Part shown: one piece after another, positions 41,685 through 51,400 of the stretch | Numbering within the stretch: the stretch's first letter is position 1 | How the letters are laid out: every line of letters starts with the position of its first letter | Origin: Flavobacterium sp. | Lineage (GTDB): Bacteria; Bacteroidota; Bacteroidia; Flavobacteriales; Flavobacteriaceae | Length of the DNA: 64,000 nt | Direction of reading: 5' to 3' | NCBI RefSeq assembly: GCF_035195345.1 | Contig: NZ_CP136574.1 | Location: 1,054,001-1,118,000, forward strand | Notes under the pieces: generated by a model | The model's input: the letters and a program-made list of their open reading frames with translations, nothing else | Database searches by the model: none | Told to the model about the DNA's origin: nothing | Program-made: the position numbers and the translations under genes

Positions 41685-42696
41685 TTATCTCATTTATTTT
41701 TTGACTCCATAATTCTCTTCTCTTCAAAATAGACGACTTTTGTTGCAAACCACCTGAAAGTGTTTTTTGAAACTCTTCTAACCCGCACAATTCTTCAAAT
41801 TTTAAATTCAAAGAAATTCTGTGAGAATCTACAAAATCATCAGTTAAATCTTTAAAACTATGCATCATTAAATCATAATATGCGACACTTTGTCTAGGTT
41901 TTCCTAAAGTTGTATCAACAAAAGGCTGTTGAAAAGTCCTAAGGCATTTATTTAGAGTATTTTCAAATTTAATTTTCATTTCAGCTGCCATAAGAGTTGT
42001 AATATTCTGATTACCTGACATATAATTATCTAAAAACTCAGAAAGCTTACTATCATACTCATCTAAATTATTATCCATAGCAAAAAATCTAAGAACTAAT
42101 TCCTCATTCGTTCTATCATCTTTACTTTTACTGTTTTGAAACTCTGAAATAAAATGATTATCTCCTAATTCAGATAAAAGATTATCAAGGACTCCAGGAT
42201 AAATGGCGTGTCTAATTTCTTGATCTTTTAATTTAACAGCACCTTGATTAAGTCTAGCAAAAATTTCATGCACTAATTCCTTAGGATTTTCTTTTCTCAA
42301 AACAATACATCTAATAGTTGTACTTTCTAATGTGCTTTTTAATTCCCCAAGCTCTGAAAATCTTTTTCCATTTAATTCTGGATATATATTTAAACCCTCT
42401 AATGCAAATTCATCATTAAAAAATTTTTTTATAGTTGTTATCCTTTGAACACCATCTATAACATTATGAAAATTATCCTCATTCTCAGCTAAATAACATG
42501 CTGGAATTGGTATTCTCATTAAACATGATTCAATAAAACGACTTGATCGAACATATCCATCTTTATCCCACTTATATTTTCTTTGAAAATCTGGATTCAA
42601 AATTAATTTAGGTGGAGTACTTGAAGCTCTTGTCACTAAAGTTTCAAAAGGATAATCAATAGGATATAAATTTAATATTTGTCTCTCGTTAGTCAT
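41674..42696 (-). CDS. DUF262 (ParB/GmrS-like) domain protein, partner of HEPN gene
   Basis: 340 residues from ATG 42696; the frame continues to a TTG at 42723, but this overlaps the promoter. DUF262 motifs: LNPDFQRKYKWD (residues 33-44), the phosphate/nucleotide-loop VIDGVQRITTIKKFF (Asp81, Gln84, Arg85; most relatives read DGQQR), and FARLNQGAVKLKDQEIRHA (residues 146-164). It ends after a helical C-terminal half and lacks the HNH/DUF1524 nuclease part of GmrSD-type enzymes. DUF262 cores in phage-defence proteins hydrolyse or sense nucleotides. Here it likely controls the overlapping HEPN protein. Confidence 0.8.
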   Translation of the reverse strand: MTNERQILNLYPIDYPFETLVTRASSTPPKLILNPDFQRKYKWDKDGYVRSSRFIESCLMRIPIPACYLAENEDNFHNVIDGVQRITTIKKFFNDEFALEGLNIYPELNGKRFSELGELKSTLESTTIRCIVLRKENPKELVHEIFARLNQGAVKLKDQEIRHAIYPGVLDNLLSELGDNHFISEFQNSKSKDDRTNEELVLRFFAMDNNLDEYDSKLSEFLDNYMSGNQNITTLMAAEMKIKFENTLNKCLRTFQQPFVDTTLGKPRQSVAYYDLMMHSFKDLTDDFVDSHRISLNLKFEELCGLEEFQKTLSGGLQQKSSILKRRELWSQKINEINGN

Positions 42697-42714
42697 TATT
42701 ATCTCATGTAAAAA

Positions 42715-42743
42715 ATTATACAATAAACTTATTATTTCTGCAA
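42715..42743 (-). promoter_or_regulatory. Sigma70-like promoter (TTGCAG-N17-TATAAT) for the DUF262-HEPN pair
   Basis: On the minus strand a perfect TATAAT (42715-42720) lies 17 bases after TTGCAG (42738-42743), and the ATG is 18 bases further on. No TAnnTTTG element is seen here, unlike most other genes in the window. In AT-rich DNA a chance match is possible. Confidence 0.4.
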
Positions 42744-42796
42744 TTTACAAAACCCATTTCAAACTAAAATGTGGAAATCCGTAAACTTATAAACAT

Positions 42797-43291
42797 TTAA
42801 ACAGCTATTTCCATAACATAATCATCCATAACATAGCCTTCACCAATATCAATTACTTCGTCTTTTACTTTTGTAAAGCCTAGTTTAGTATAAAAATGTA
42901 TGGCATGATTGTATTTATTTACGTTTAAGAAAATAGCTTTTTGGTTATTTTCTATGGCTTTTTCTTTTACGAGTTCAAAAAATTGCCGCCCTAAACCAAT
43001 ACCTTGCGTTTCGGGTAACACGTAAATTTTGTGGATTTTGGCTTTATTGGGCTCAGAGTTGAGCTCGTACGAAACAAAACCTACGTAATTGTTATTATCA
43101 TCTTGTGCTAGATAAAAAACATGGCCTTTATCTATTAATTCTAGTAAAGCAGTTTCGTTGTAAAATTTATCAATCATGTAATCTAATTGTGCCATGGTTA
43201 AGATTTCACCATAAGCTACGGGCCAAATTTTCTTGGTTAAATTGATAATAATTTTTAAACCATCTGCAGTAGTAAGTGAAATAAATTTCAT
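42797..43291 (-). CDS. GNAT family N-acetyltransferase
   Basis: 164 residues. The acetyl-CoA site is recognisable: KIHKIYVLPETQGIGLGRQFFELV has the Q-x-x-G-x-G/A loop. AIFLNVNKYNHAIHFYTKLGF is the following strand-helix pair. The acceptor is unknown; the N-terminal half (ITLTKKIW-like, ILTMAQLDYMIDKFY) resembles small-molecule or ribosomal-protein acetyltransferases common in flavobacteria. It lies between DUF3467 and the DUF262-HEPN pair, on the same strand but with gaps of 80-100 bases. Confidence 0.9.
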   Translation of the reverse strand: MKFISLTTADGLKIIINLTKKIWPVAYGEILTMAQLDYMIDKFYNETALLELIDKGHVFYLAQDDNNNYVGFVSYELNSEPNKAKIHKIYVLPETQGIGLGRQFFELVKEKAIENNQKAIFLNVNKYNHAIHFYTKLGFTKVKDEVIDIGEGYVMDDYVMEIAV

Positions 43292-43372
43292 GAAATTAAA
43301 AATTAAATAAAAACCACAAACACACTAATCTTAACTAGAATGTGCATTTGTGGAAATTAGCTCTAAAATGTA

Positions 43373-43681
43373 TTAAGCTTGTCCTGTAGGCCCAAAATTT
43401 AAAGGAATTGGCATTTGCTCACCTTCCTCAATTTTACCATGTGCAGCTTCAAATCGGTGAATATTTTCTCCTAACGCTTTTAATAAACGTTTTGCGTGTT
43501 GTGGCGTTAAGATAATTCTTGATTTTACTTTTGCTTTTGGCACTCCAGGCATAATCGTAACAAAGTCAACTACAAATTCCGAATTAGAATGATTGATTAT
43601 TGCCAAGTTTGAATAAGTTCCTTCTGCGGTTTGCTCGTCTAACTCTATATTGATTTGTCCTTGTTGGTTGTTATTTTCCAT
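43373..43681 (-). CDS. DUF3467 family protein
   Basis: 102 residues. IELDEQTAEGTYSNLAIINHSNSEFVVDFVTIMPGVPKAKVKSRIILTP is the DUF3467 core, followed by an amphipathic helix (HAKRLLKALGENIHRFE) and a short proline-rich tail. The function is unknown. It is 182 bases downstream of rpoC, past a strong terminator, and its steady position next to rpoC in flavobacteria is a known conserved neighbourhood. Confidence 0.88.
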   Translation of the reverse strand: MENNNQQGQINIELDEQTAEGTYSNLAIINHSNSEFVVDFVTIMPGVPKAKVKSRIILTPQHAKRLLKALGENIHRFEAAHGKIEEGEQMPIPLNFGPTGQA

Positions 43682-43805
43682 TTTTTTTAATTTTTAAACA
43701 TCTAAGTCACGTAAGTTTTTCTACTTTGATTAGACATATAGTATGTTTTAAGTTCGTTTAAGTGATAATTTAAATCTAATACAAGATTAAGTATAATTTT
43801 TGATT

Positions 43806-43841
43806 AAAAAAAAACCTAACAGAAAATCTGTTAGGTTTTTT
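43806..43841 (-). terminator. Terminator after rpoC
   Basis: On the minus strand AAACCTAACAGA pairs perfectly with TCTGTTAGGTTT around a TTT loop, followed by a long T-run. It closes the rplKAJL-rpoBC transcript. Confidence 0.9.
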
Positions 43842-43862
43842 ACTATTAGGATAGCACTACTC

Positions 43863-46800
43863 TTAGTAATTAAATTCTTCTTTAGCAGCAACTAACTCGT
43901 TGTATTCTTCTTTAGAACCTACTATCATATTGTCATAGTCTCTCATACCTGTACCAGCTGGGATTCTGTGTCCTACAATAACATTTTCTTTTAATCCTTC
44001 TAAGGTATCAATTTTACCTGCTACAGCAGCTTCGTTTAATACTTTAGTTGTTTCCTGGAACGATGCCGCAGAAATAAATGATTTCGTTTGTAACGATGCT
44101 CTCGTAATACCTTGAAGTACTGGAGTTGCAGTTGCTGTAATAACATCACGAGCTTCTACTAAATTTTTATCATTACGTTTTAATAACGAATTTTCATCTC
44201 TTAACTGACGTGGAGAAATAATTTGACCTGGTTTTAAATTTTCAGAGTCACCCGCTTCTTCCACAACTTTCATTCCATATAACTTATCATTTTCTACAAG
44301 GAAATCTCTTGTGTGCGCTAATTGATCTTCCAAGAACAATGTATCTCCTGGATCAACAATTCTTACTTTACGCATCATCTGACGAATAACCACCTCAAAG
44401 TGTTTATCGTTGATTTTTACCCCTTGTAAACGGTACACTTCTTGAATTTCATTCACTAAATACTGTTGAACAGCAGATGGCCCTTGAATTCTTAAAATAT
44501 CTTCTGGAGTAATTGCTCCATCAGAAAGTGGTGTTCCCGCTTTTACGTAATCGTTTTCTTGAACTAAAATTTGGTTCGAAAGTTTTACTAAGTATTTCTT
44601 CACTTCACCAAATTTAGACTCGATAGCGATTTCGCGGTTACCTCTCTTAATTTTTCCAAATGTTACAACACCATCAATTTCAGAAACTACAGCTGGATTT
44701 GAAGGATTACGAGCTTCTAACAACTCTGTAATTCTAGGTAAACCTCCTGTAATATCACTTGATTTAGATGAACGACGAGGAATTTTAACAAGAATCTTAC
44801 CTGCTTTAATTTTCTCACCATCATCTACCATAAGGTGTGCTCCAACTGGTAAGTTATACGAACGAATTAATTCACCATCTTTACCATAAATCAATAAAGT
44901 AGGAACTAATTTTTTATTTCTACCTTCAGAAATTACTTTTTCTTGGAAACCTGTTTGCTCATCGATTTCAACTAAGAACGATTGTCCTTGTTCTAAATCT
45001 TCATAAGCAATTTTTCCTGTAAATTCAGAAACAATTACTCCATTATATGGATCCCATTTACAGATGGTAGTACCTTTTTCAACAACGTCTCCGTCTTTAA
45101 CAAAAATACTAGAACCGTAAGGAATATAGTGCGTATTTAATAAAATACCTGTTTTAGCATCTACTAATTTTAACTCAGTAGAACGAGAAATTACGATATC
45201 AACCGTATTTCCTTCAGCATCTTCACCTTTTACAGTTTTTAAATCTTCGATTTCTAATTTACCTGCAAAACGAGTCACAATGCTAGATTCTTCAGAGATT
45301 CCTCCAGCTACTCCTCCAACGTGGAACGTACGAAGTGTTAACTGTGTACCTGGCTCACCAATTGATTGTGCTGCAATAACTCCAACAGCTTCACCTTTCT
45401 GAGTCATTTTACCAGTTGCTAAGTTTCTTCCATAACATTTTGCACAAATACCTTTTGTAGCTTCACATGTTAATGGAGAACGTACTTCAACTCTTTCAAT
45501 AGGAGATGCTTCAATTTTCTTAACGATTGCTTCTGTAATTTGTTCTCCTGCATGAATTAAAATTTCATTATCAAGAGGATTAACTACATTTTGTAATGTA
45601 ACACGTCCTAAAATTCTTTCACCTAAAGTTTCAACAATTTCTTCGTTTTTCTTTAAAGCAGAAACTACAATACCTCTTAACGTACCACAATCTACAGAGT
45701 TTACAATAACATCTTGAGATACATCATGTAATCTACGAGTTAAGTAACCTGCATCGGCAGTTTTAAGAGCCGTATCCGCAAGACCTTTACGCGCACCGTG
45801 AGTAGAAATAAAGTACTCAAGAATCGAAAGACCTTCTTTAAAGTTAGAAAGAATTGGATTTTCAATAATTTCACCACCACCAGCAGTTGATTTTTTAGGC
45901 TTAGCCATCAAACCACGCATACCAGTTAACTGACGAATCTGTTCTTTAGAACCCCTTGCTCCAGAGTCAAGCATCATATATACCGAGTTAAAACCTTGTT
46001 GGTCTTCACGGATATTTTTCATTGCTAATTCTGTTAATTGAGCATTCGCAGAAGTCCAGATATCAATAACTTGGTTGTAACGTTCGTTATTGGTAATAAG
46101 ACCCATACTATAGTTCATCGAAATTCCATCAACTTGCTCACGAGCATCAGCGATTAACTGCGTTTTTTGTTCTGGAATTCTAATATCTCCTAATGAGAAA
46201 GATAACCCTCCACGGAATGCGAACTTATACCCCATATCTTTCATGTTATCCAAGAAAGCTGCTGTTGTAGGAACGTCAGTCACCGCTAAGATTTTACCAA
46301 TAATATCACGAAGTGATTTCTTAGTTAATACCTCATTAATATATCCTGCAGCTTCAGGTACTACTTCGTTAAATAATACTCTACCTGCTGTAGTTTGAAT
46401 AATTTTATAAACTAATTCACCTTCTTCATTAAAATCTCTTGCTCTAATTCTCACTCTAGCATTTAATTCTAATTTTCCTTCATTCAAAGCAATATTTACT
46501 TCTTCAGCAGAATAGAAAGTTAAACCTTCTCCTAAAATTTTCATTTCTGGAGTAGACAAACGCTCTTTGGTCATATAATAAAGACCAAGTACCATATCTT
46601 GAGAAGGAACCGTAATAGGTGCACCATTTGCAGGATTCAAGATATTGTGAGATGCCAACATTAATAATTGTGCCTCTAAAATAGCTTCTGGTCCTAATGG
46701 TAAGTGAACCGCCATCTGGTCACCATCGAAATCGGCGTTGAATGCCGTACATACTAATGGGTGTAACTGGATTGCTTTTCCTTCAATTAACTTAGGTTGG

Positions 46801-48170
46801 AATGCTTGAATACCTAATCTGTGTAACGTAGGAGCACGGTTTAGTAATACTGGGTGACCTTTAATTACATTTTCAAGGATATCCCATACAACTGGCTCTT
46901 TTTTGTCTATAATTTTCTTAGCCGACTTAACTGTTTTAACAATTCCTCTTTCGATTAACTTACGAATAACAAATGGCTTGTAAAGTTCAGCAGCCATATC
47001 TTTTGGAAGACCACATTCGAACAATTTCATTTCTGGTCCAACAACAATTACAGAACGAGCAGAATAATCTACACGTTTTCCTAATAAGTTTTGACGGAAA
47101 CGACCTTGTTTACCTTTTAATGAATCTGATAAAGATTTTAATGGTCTGTTTGATTCTGTTTTAACAGCAGAAGCTTTACGTGTGTTATCAAACAATGAAT
47201 CTACAGATTCTTGTAACATACGTTTTTCGTTTCTTAAGATTACTTCAGGAGCTTTAATTTCCATTAATCTTTTTAAACGGTTGTTACGGATGATAACTCT
47301 TCTGTATAAATCATTTAAATCTGAAGTTGCAAAACGACCTCCATCAAGTGGCACTAACGGACGTAATTCTGGTGGAATAACTGGAATTACTTTTAAAATC
47401 ATCCATTCTGGACGGTTTTCTCTGTTTAAGTTAGACTCACGGAATGATTCTACAACATTTAAACGTTTTAACGCTTCTGTTTTACGTTGTTTAGATGTTT
47501 CGTTGTTAGCAGCGTGACGTAAACTATAAGAAAGTTCATCTAAGTCTGTACGAGCTAATAAATCCATAATACATTCAGCACCCATTTTAGCGATGAATTT
47601 ATTAGGATCGTTGTCATCTAAATATTGATTTTCCATTGGAAGTGTATCTAAAATATTTAAATACTCTTCTTCTGTAAGGAAATCTAATCTTTGTAATGAT
47701 TCGCCATCAGCATTTTTAGCAATACCTGCTTGAATTACTACGTATCTTTCGTAGTAAATAATCATATCTAATTTCTTAGATGGTAAACCTAAAATATAAC
47801 CAATTTTGTTTGGTAACGAACGGAAATACCAGATATGAGCAATTGGCACAACAAGGTTGATGTGTCCTACTCTATCTCTACGTACTTTTTTCTCTGTTAC
47901 TTCAACACCACATCGGTCACAAACGATTCCTTTGTAGCGAATTCTTTTATATTTTCCACAAGCACACTCGTAATCTTTTACTGGACCGAAAATACGCTCA
48001 CAGAAAAGACCATCTCTTTCTGGTTTGTGGGTACGATAGTTGATAGTTTCTGGTTTTAAAACCTCACCTCTAGATTCTCCTAAAATAGATTCTGGAGAAG
48101 CTAATCCTATCGTGATTTTGTTAAACCTTTTGATTTGGTTTTTATCTTTATTATTTCTATTATTCATCAT
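43863..48170 (-). CDS. rpoC: DNA-directed RNA polymerase subunit beta'
   Basis: 1435 residues, normal for Bacteroidota. Zinc site 1 is in the N-terminal CACGKYKRIRYKGIVCDRCG. The catalytic Mg motif is NADFDGDQMAVH. The bridge and trigger region includes GQSIGEPGTQLTLRTFH-like IAAQSIGEPGTQLT. A second zinc site has CEATKGICAKCYG. Start MMNNRNNKDKNQIKRFNKI precedes the conserved zipper. It is separated from rpoB by an unusually long 246-base gap containing a palindrome. A strong terminator follows. Confidence 0.98.
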   Translation of the reverse strand: MMNNRNNKDKNQIKRFNKITIGLASPESILGESRGEVLKPETINYRTHKPERDGLFCERIFGPVKDYECACGKYKRIRYKGIVCDRCGVEVTEKKVRRDRVGHINLVVPIAHIWYFRSLPNKIGYILGLPSKKLDMIIYYERYVVIQAGIAKNADGESLQRLDFLTEEEYLNILDTLPMENQYLDDNDPNKFIAKMGAECIMDLLARTDLDELSYSLRHAANNETSKQRKTEALKRLNVVESFRESNLNRENRPEWMILKVIPVIPPELRPLVPLDGGRFATSDLNDLYRRVIIRNNRLKRLMEIKAPEVILRNEKRMLQESVDSLFDNTRKASAVKTESNRPLKSLSDSLKGKQGRFRQNLLGKRVDYSARSVIVVGPEMKLFECGLPKDMAAELYKPFVIRKLIERGIVKTVKSAKKIIDKKEPVVWDILENVIKGHPVLLNRAPTLHRLGIQAFQPKLIEGKAIQLHPLVCTAFNADFDGDQMAVHLPLGPEAILEAQLLMLASHNILNPANGAPITVPSQDMVLGLYYMTKERLSTPEMKILGEGLTFYSAEEVNIALNEGKLELNARVRIRARDFNEEGELVYKIIQTTAGRVLFNEVVPEAAGYINEVLTKKSLRDIIGKILAVTDVPTTAAFLDNMKDMGYKFAFRGGLSFSLGDIRIPEQKTQLIADAREQVDGISMNYSMGLITNNERYNQVIDIWTSANAQLTELAMKNIREDQQGFNSVYMMLDSGARGSKEQIRQLTGMRGLMAKPKKSTAGGGEIIENPILSNFKEGLSILEYFISTHGARKGLADTALKTADAGYLTRRLHDVSQDVIVNSVDCGTLRGIVVSALKKNEEIVETLGERILGRVTLQNVVNPLDNEILIHAGEQITEAIVKKIEASPIERVEVRSPLTCEATKGICAKCYGRNLATGKMTQKGEAVGVIAAQSIGEPGTQLTLRTFHVGGVAGGISEESSIVTRFAGKLEIEDLKTVKGEDAEGNTVDIVISRSTELKLVDAKTGILLNTHYIPYGSSIFVKDGDVVEKGTTICKWDPYNGVIVSEFTGKIAYEDLEQGQSFLVEIDEQTGFQEKVISEGRNKKLVPTLLIYGKDGELIRSYNLPVGAHLMVDDGEKIKAGKILVKIPRRSSKSSDITGGLPRITELLEARNPSNPAVVSEIDGVVTFGKIKRGNREIAIESKFGEVKKYLVKLSNQILVQENDYVKAGTPLSDGAITPEDILRIQGPSAVQQYLVNEIQEVYRLQGVKINDKHFEVVIRQMMRKVRIVDPGDTLFLEDQLAHTRDFLVENDKLYGMKVVEEAGDSENLKPGQIISPRQLRDENSLLKRNDKNLVEARDVITATATPVLQGITRASLQTKSFISAASFQETTKVLNEAAVAGKIDTLEGLKENVIVGHRIPAGTGMRDYDNMIVGSKEEYNELVAAKEEFNY

Positions 48171-48367
48171 AGTTTTTACTATTGATTTACTTGCAATTAA
48201 AAATTGATTTTGAACAGCTGTAGATCTACTACTTTTCTGTTGACTCGAATTACTTCTCTAAACTTCAAACCTTAAATTTTGAAGTGCTAATTATAAAAAC
48301 CACAAGGTTTAAATAAAAAATCGGAACGGTTTACGGTTATAAATCCTTAAAAACTTTTTTAAATACA

Positions 48368-48408
48368 ATTATTAATAGAGACGCGATTAATCACGTCTCT
48401 ACAATAAT
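48368..48408. repeat. REP-like palindrome in the rpoB-rpoC gap
   Basis: TAGAGACG and CGTCTCTA flank a GATTAATC centre, with one C-A mismatch in the stem. AATTATT outer flanks extend the pairing. The gap 48171-48416 is long for rpoB-rpoC and otherwise AT-rich with no gene. TAGAGACGCG-type palindromes are a widespread intergenic repeat class. Confidence 0.6.
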
Positions 48409-48416
48409 TATTTATT

Positions 48417-51400
48417 TTATTCTTCTAATCTGATGTCTAATCCAAGACCTTTCAATTCATGCATTAATACATTGAATGATTCAGGTAATCCTGGTTCTGG
48501 CATAGTTTCACCTTTTACGATAGCTTCGTAAGTTTTAGCTCTACCAATTACGTCATCCGACTTAACAGTTAAGATTTCTCTTAAAGTACTTGATGCACCA
48601 TATGCTTCAAGTGCCCAAACCTCCATCTCTCCAAAACGCTGACCTCCAAATTGAGCCTTACCTCCTAATGGTTGTTGCGTAATTAACGAGTATGGACCAA
48701 TAGAACGTGCGTGCATTTTATCATCTACCATGTGTCCTAATTTCAACATGTAAATTACACCCACAGTTGCACGTTGGTGGAAACGCTCTCCAGTTCCTCC
48801 ATCATACAAATACGTATGACCGAATCTTGGAATTCCAGCTTCGTCTGTAAATTCATTAATTTGATCTAAAGTAGCACCGTCAAAAATTGGAGTAGCAAAT
48901 TTCTTGTTCAATTTTTGTCCAGCCCAACCAAGAACTGTTTCATAAATCTGTCCGATGTTCATACGAGATGGTACCCCAAGTGGATTCAATACGATATCTA
49001 CTGGTGTTCCGTCTTCTAAGAATGGCATATCTTCATGACGAACGATTTTAGCAACAATACCTTTGTTACCGTGACGTCCTGCCATTTTATCCCCTACTTT
49101 TAATTTACGTTTCTTAGCGATGTAAACTTTAGCAAGTTTTAAAATTCCAGAAGGTAATTCATCTCCAACAGTAATTGTAAATTTCTCTCTTCTTAACCAA
49201 CCTTGTAAATCGTTTAATTTGATTTTGTAGTTGTGAATTAAGTCGTTCACCATTGCATTGGTATGCTCATCTGTTGTCCATTGACCTTTAGTTAAGTGAG
49301 CAAAATCTTCTACACCTTGTAACATCTTTTTAGTGAATTTTTTACCTTTTGGTAATACTTCTTCACCTAAATCGTTCATTACACCTTGAGAAGTTTTACC
49401 ATCGATGATAACAAATAATTTTTCAATTAATTTGTCTTTCAAGTCAGTATACTTAACTTCAAATTCAACTTCTAATTTATCAACGTCTTCTTTATCTTTA
49501 GAACGTTTTCTCTTATCTTTTACTGCTTTCGCAAATAATTTTTTATCTAAAACCACACCGTGTAAAGATGGAGACGCTTTTAATGAAGCATCTTTTACAT
49601 CACCTGCTTTATCCCCGAAGATAGCTCTTAAAAGTTTTTCTTCTGGAGTAGGATCTGATTCTCCTTTTGGTGTAATTTTTCCGATTAGAATATCGCCAGG
49701 TTTAACCTCTGCACCAATTCTAATCATACCGTTTTCATCTAAATCTTTAGTAGCTTCTTCAGAAACGTTTGGAATATCATTAGTTAATTCTTCGTTACCT
49801 AATTTAGTATCACGAACTTCTAATGTATAATCATCAATATGTAATGAAGTAAAAATATCATCACGTACTACTTTTTCAGAAATTACGATTGCATCCTCGA
49901 AGTTGTACCCTTTCCATGGCATGAACGCCACTTTCAAGTTTCTTCCGATTGCTAATTCTCCGTTTTGCGTAGCATAACCTTCACATAATACTTGCCCTTT
50001 TGAAACTCTGTCCCCTTTTCTTACGATAGGTTTAAGGTTGATACAAGTACTTTGGTTGGTTTTTCTATATTTGATTAATTGATACGTTTTATCATCTGAA
50101 TCAAAACTAACCATACGTTCTTCTTCAGTTCTGTCGTATTTGATAGTAATCATATTAGCATCAACATACTCAACAGTTCCGTTTCCTTCCGCATTGATTA
50201 ATACTCTTGAATCAGAAGCAACTTGTCTTTCTAAACCAGTACCTACGATTGGAGCTTCAGGACGTAATAATGGAACGGCCTGGCGCATCATGTTAGATCC
50301 CATCAACGCACGGTTCGCATCATCATGCTCTAAGAAAGGAATCAATGAAGCTGAAATCGAAGCAATTTGATTTGGAGCAACGTCTGTGTAATGAACGGCA
50401 GTTGGAGCAACCACAGGGAAATCTCCTTCTTCACGCGCAATAACATTCGTAGCGGTAATTTTACCATTAGCATCCATTTCAATGTTTGCCTGAGCAATCA
50501 TTTTACCTTCTTCTTCCTCTGCACTTAAGTACACTGGAGTTGACTCTAAATCTACAACACCATTAGTTACTTTACGGTAAGGGGTTTCGATGAATCCCAT
50601 TCCGTTAACTTTAGCATATACTCCTAAAGATGAAATCAAACCAATATTTGGTCCCTCTGGTGTTTCAATTGGACAAAGTCTTCCGTAGTGTGTATAGTGA
50701 ACGTCACGCACCTCGAAACCAGCTCTTTCTCTAGATAAACCTCCAGGTCCAAGGGCAGATAAACGACGTTTGTGTGTAATCTCTGCTAATGGATTCGTTT
50801 GATCCATGAACTGAGATAACTGGTTAGTTCCAAAGAACGAATTAATTACCGATGATAATGTTTTAGCATTAATCAAATCGATAGGTGTAAACACCTCGTT
50901 ATCACGAACGTTCATTCTTTCACGGATAGTTCTAGCCATACGAGCTAAACCTACTCCGAACTGAGCTGATAATTGCTCACCAACTGTTCTTACACGACGG
51001 TTTGATAAGTGGTCAATATCATCAATCTCTGCTTTAGAGTTGATCAATTCGATCAAATATTTAACGATTGTAATAATATCTTCTTTCGTTAAAACTTGTT
51101 TTTCCATTGGAATATCAAGGTTTAACTTTTTGTTCATTCTGTAACGACCTACTTCACCTAAGTTGTAACGTTGGTCAGAAAAGAATAATTTATCTATAAT
51201 ACCACGAGCCGTTTCCTCATCAGGCGGTTCCGCGTTACGTAATTGTCTGTAAATATGTTCAACAGCCTCTTTTTCAGAGTTTGTTGGGTCTTTTTGTAAT
51301 GTATTGTGAATAATTGTGTAATCAGCCGCGTTGTTATCCTCTTTATGTAAAAGGATAGTTTTTACGTCTGCTTCAATTATTTCTTCGATATTATCTTTAT

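Noticed and set aside
41052..42696. Calling the DUF262-HEPN pair a GmrSD-type modification-dependent restriction system
   Set aside because: The DUF1524/HNH nuclease part that defines GmrD is absent; the partner is a HEPN-type protein.
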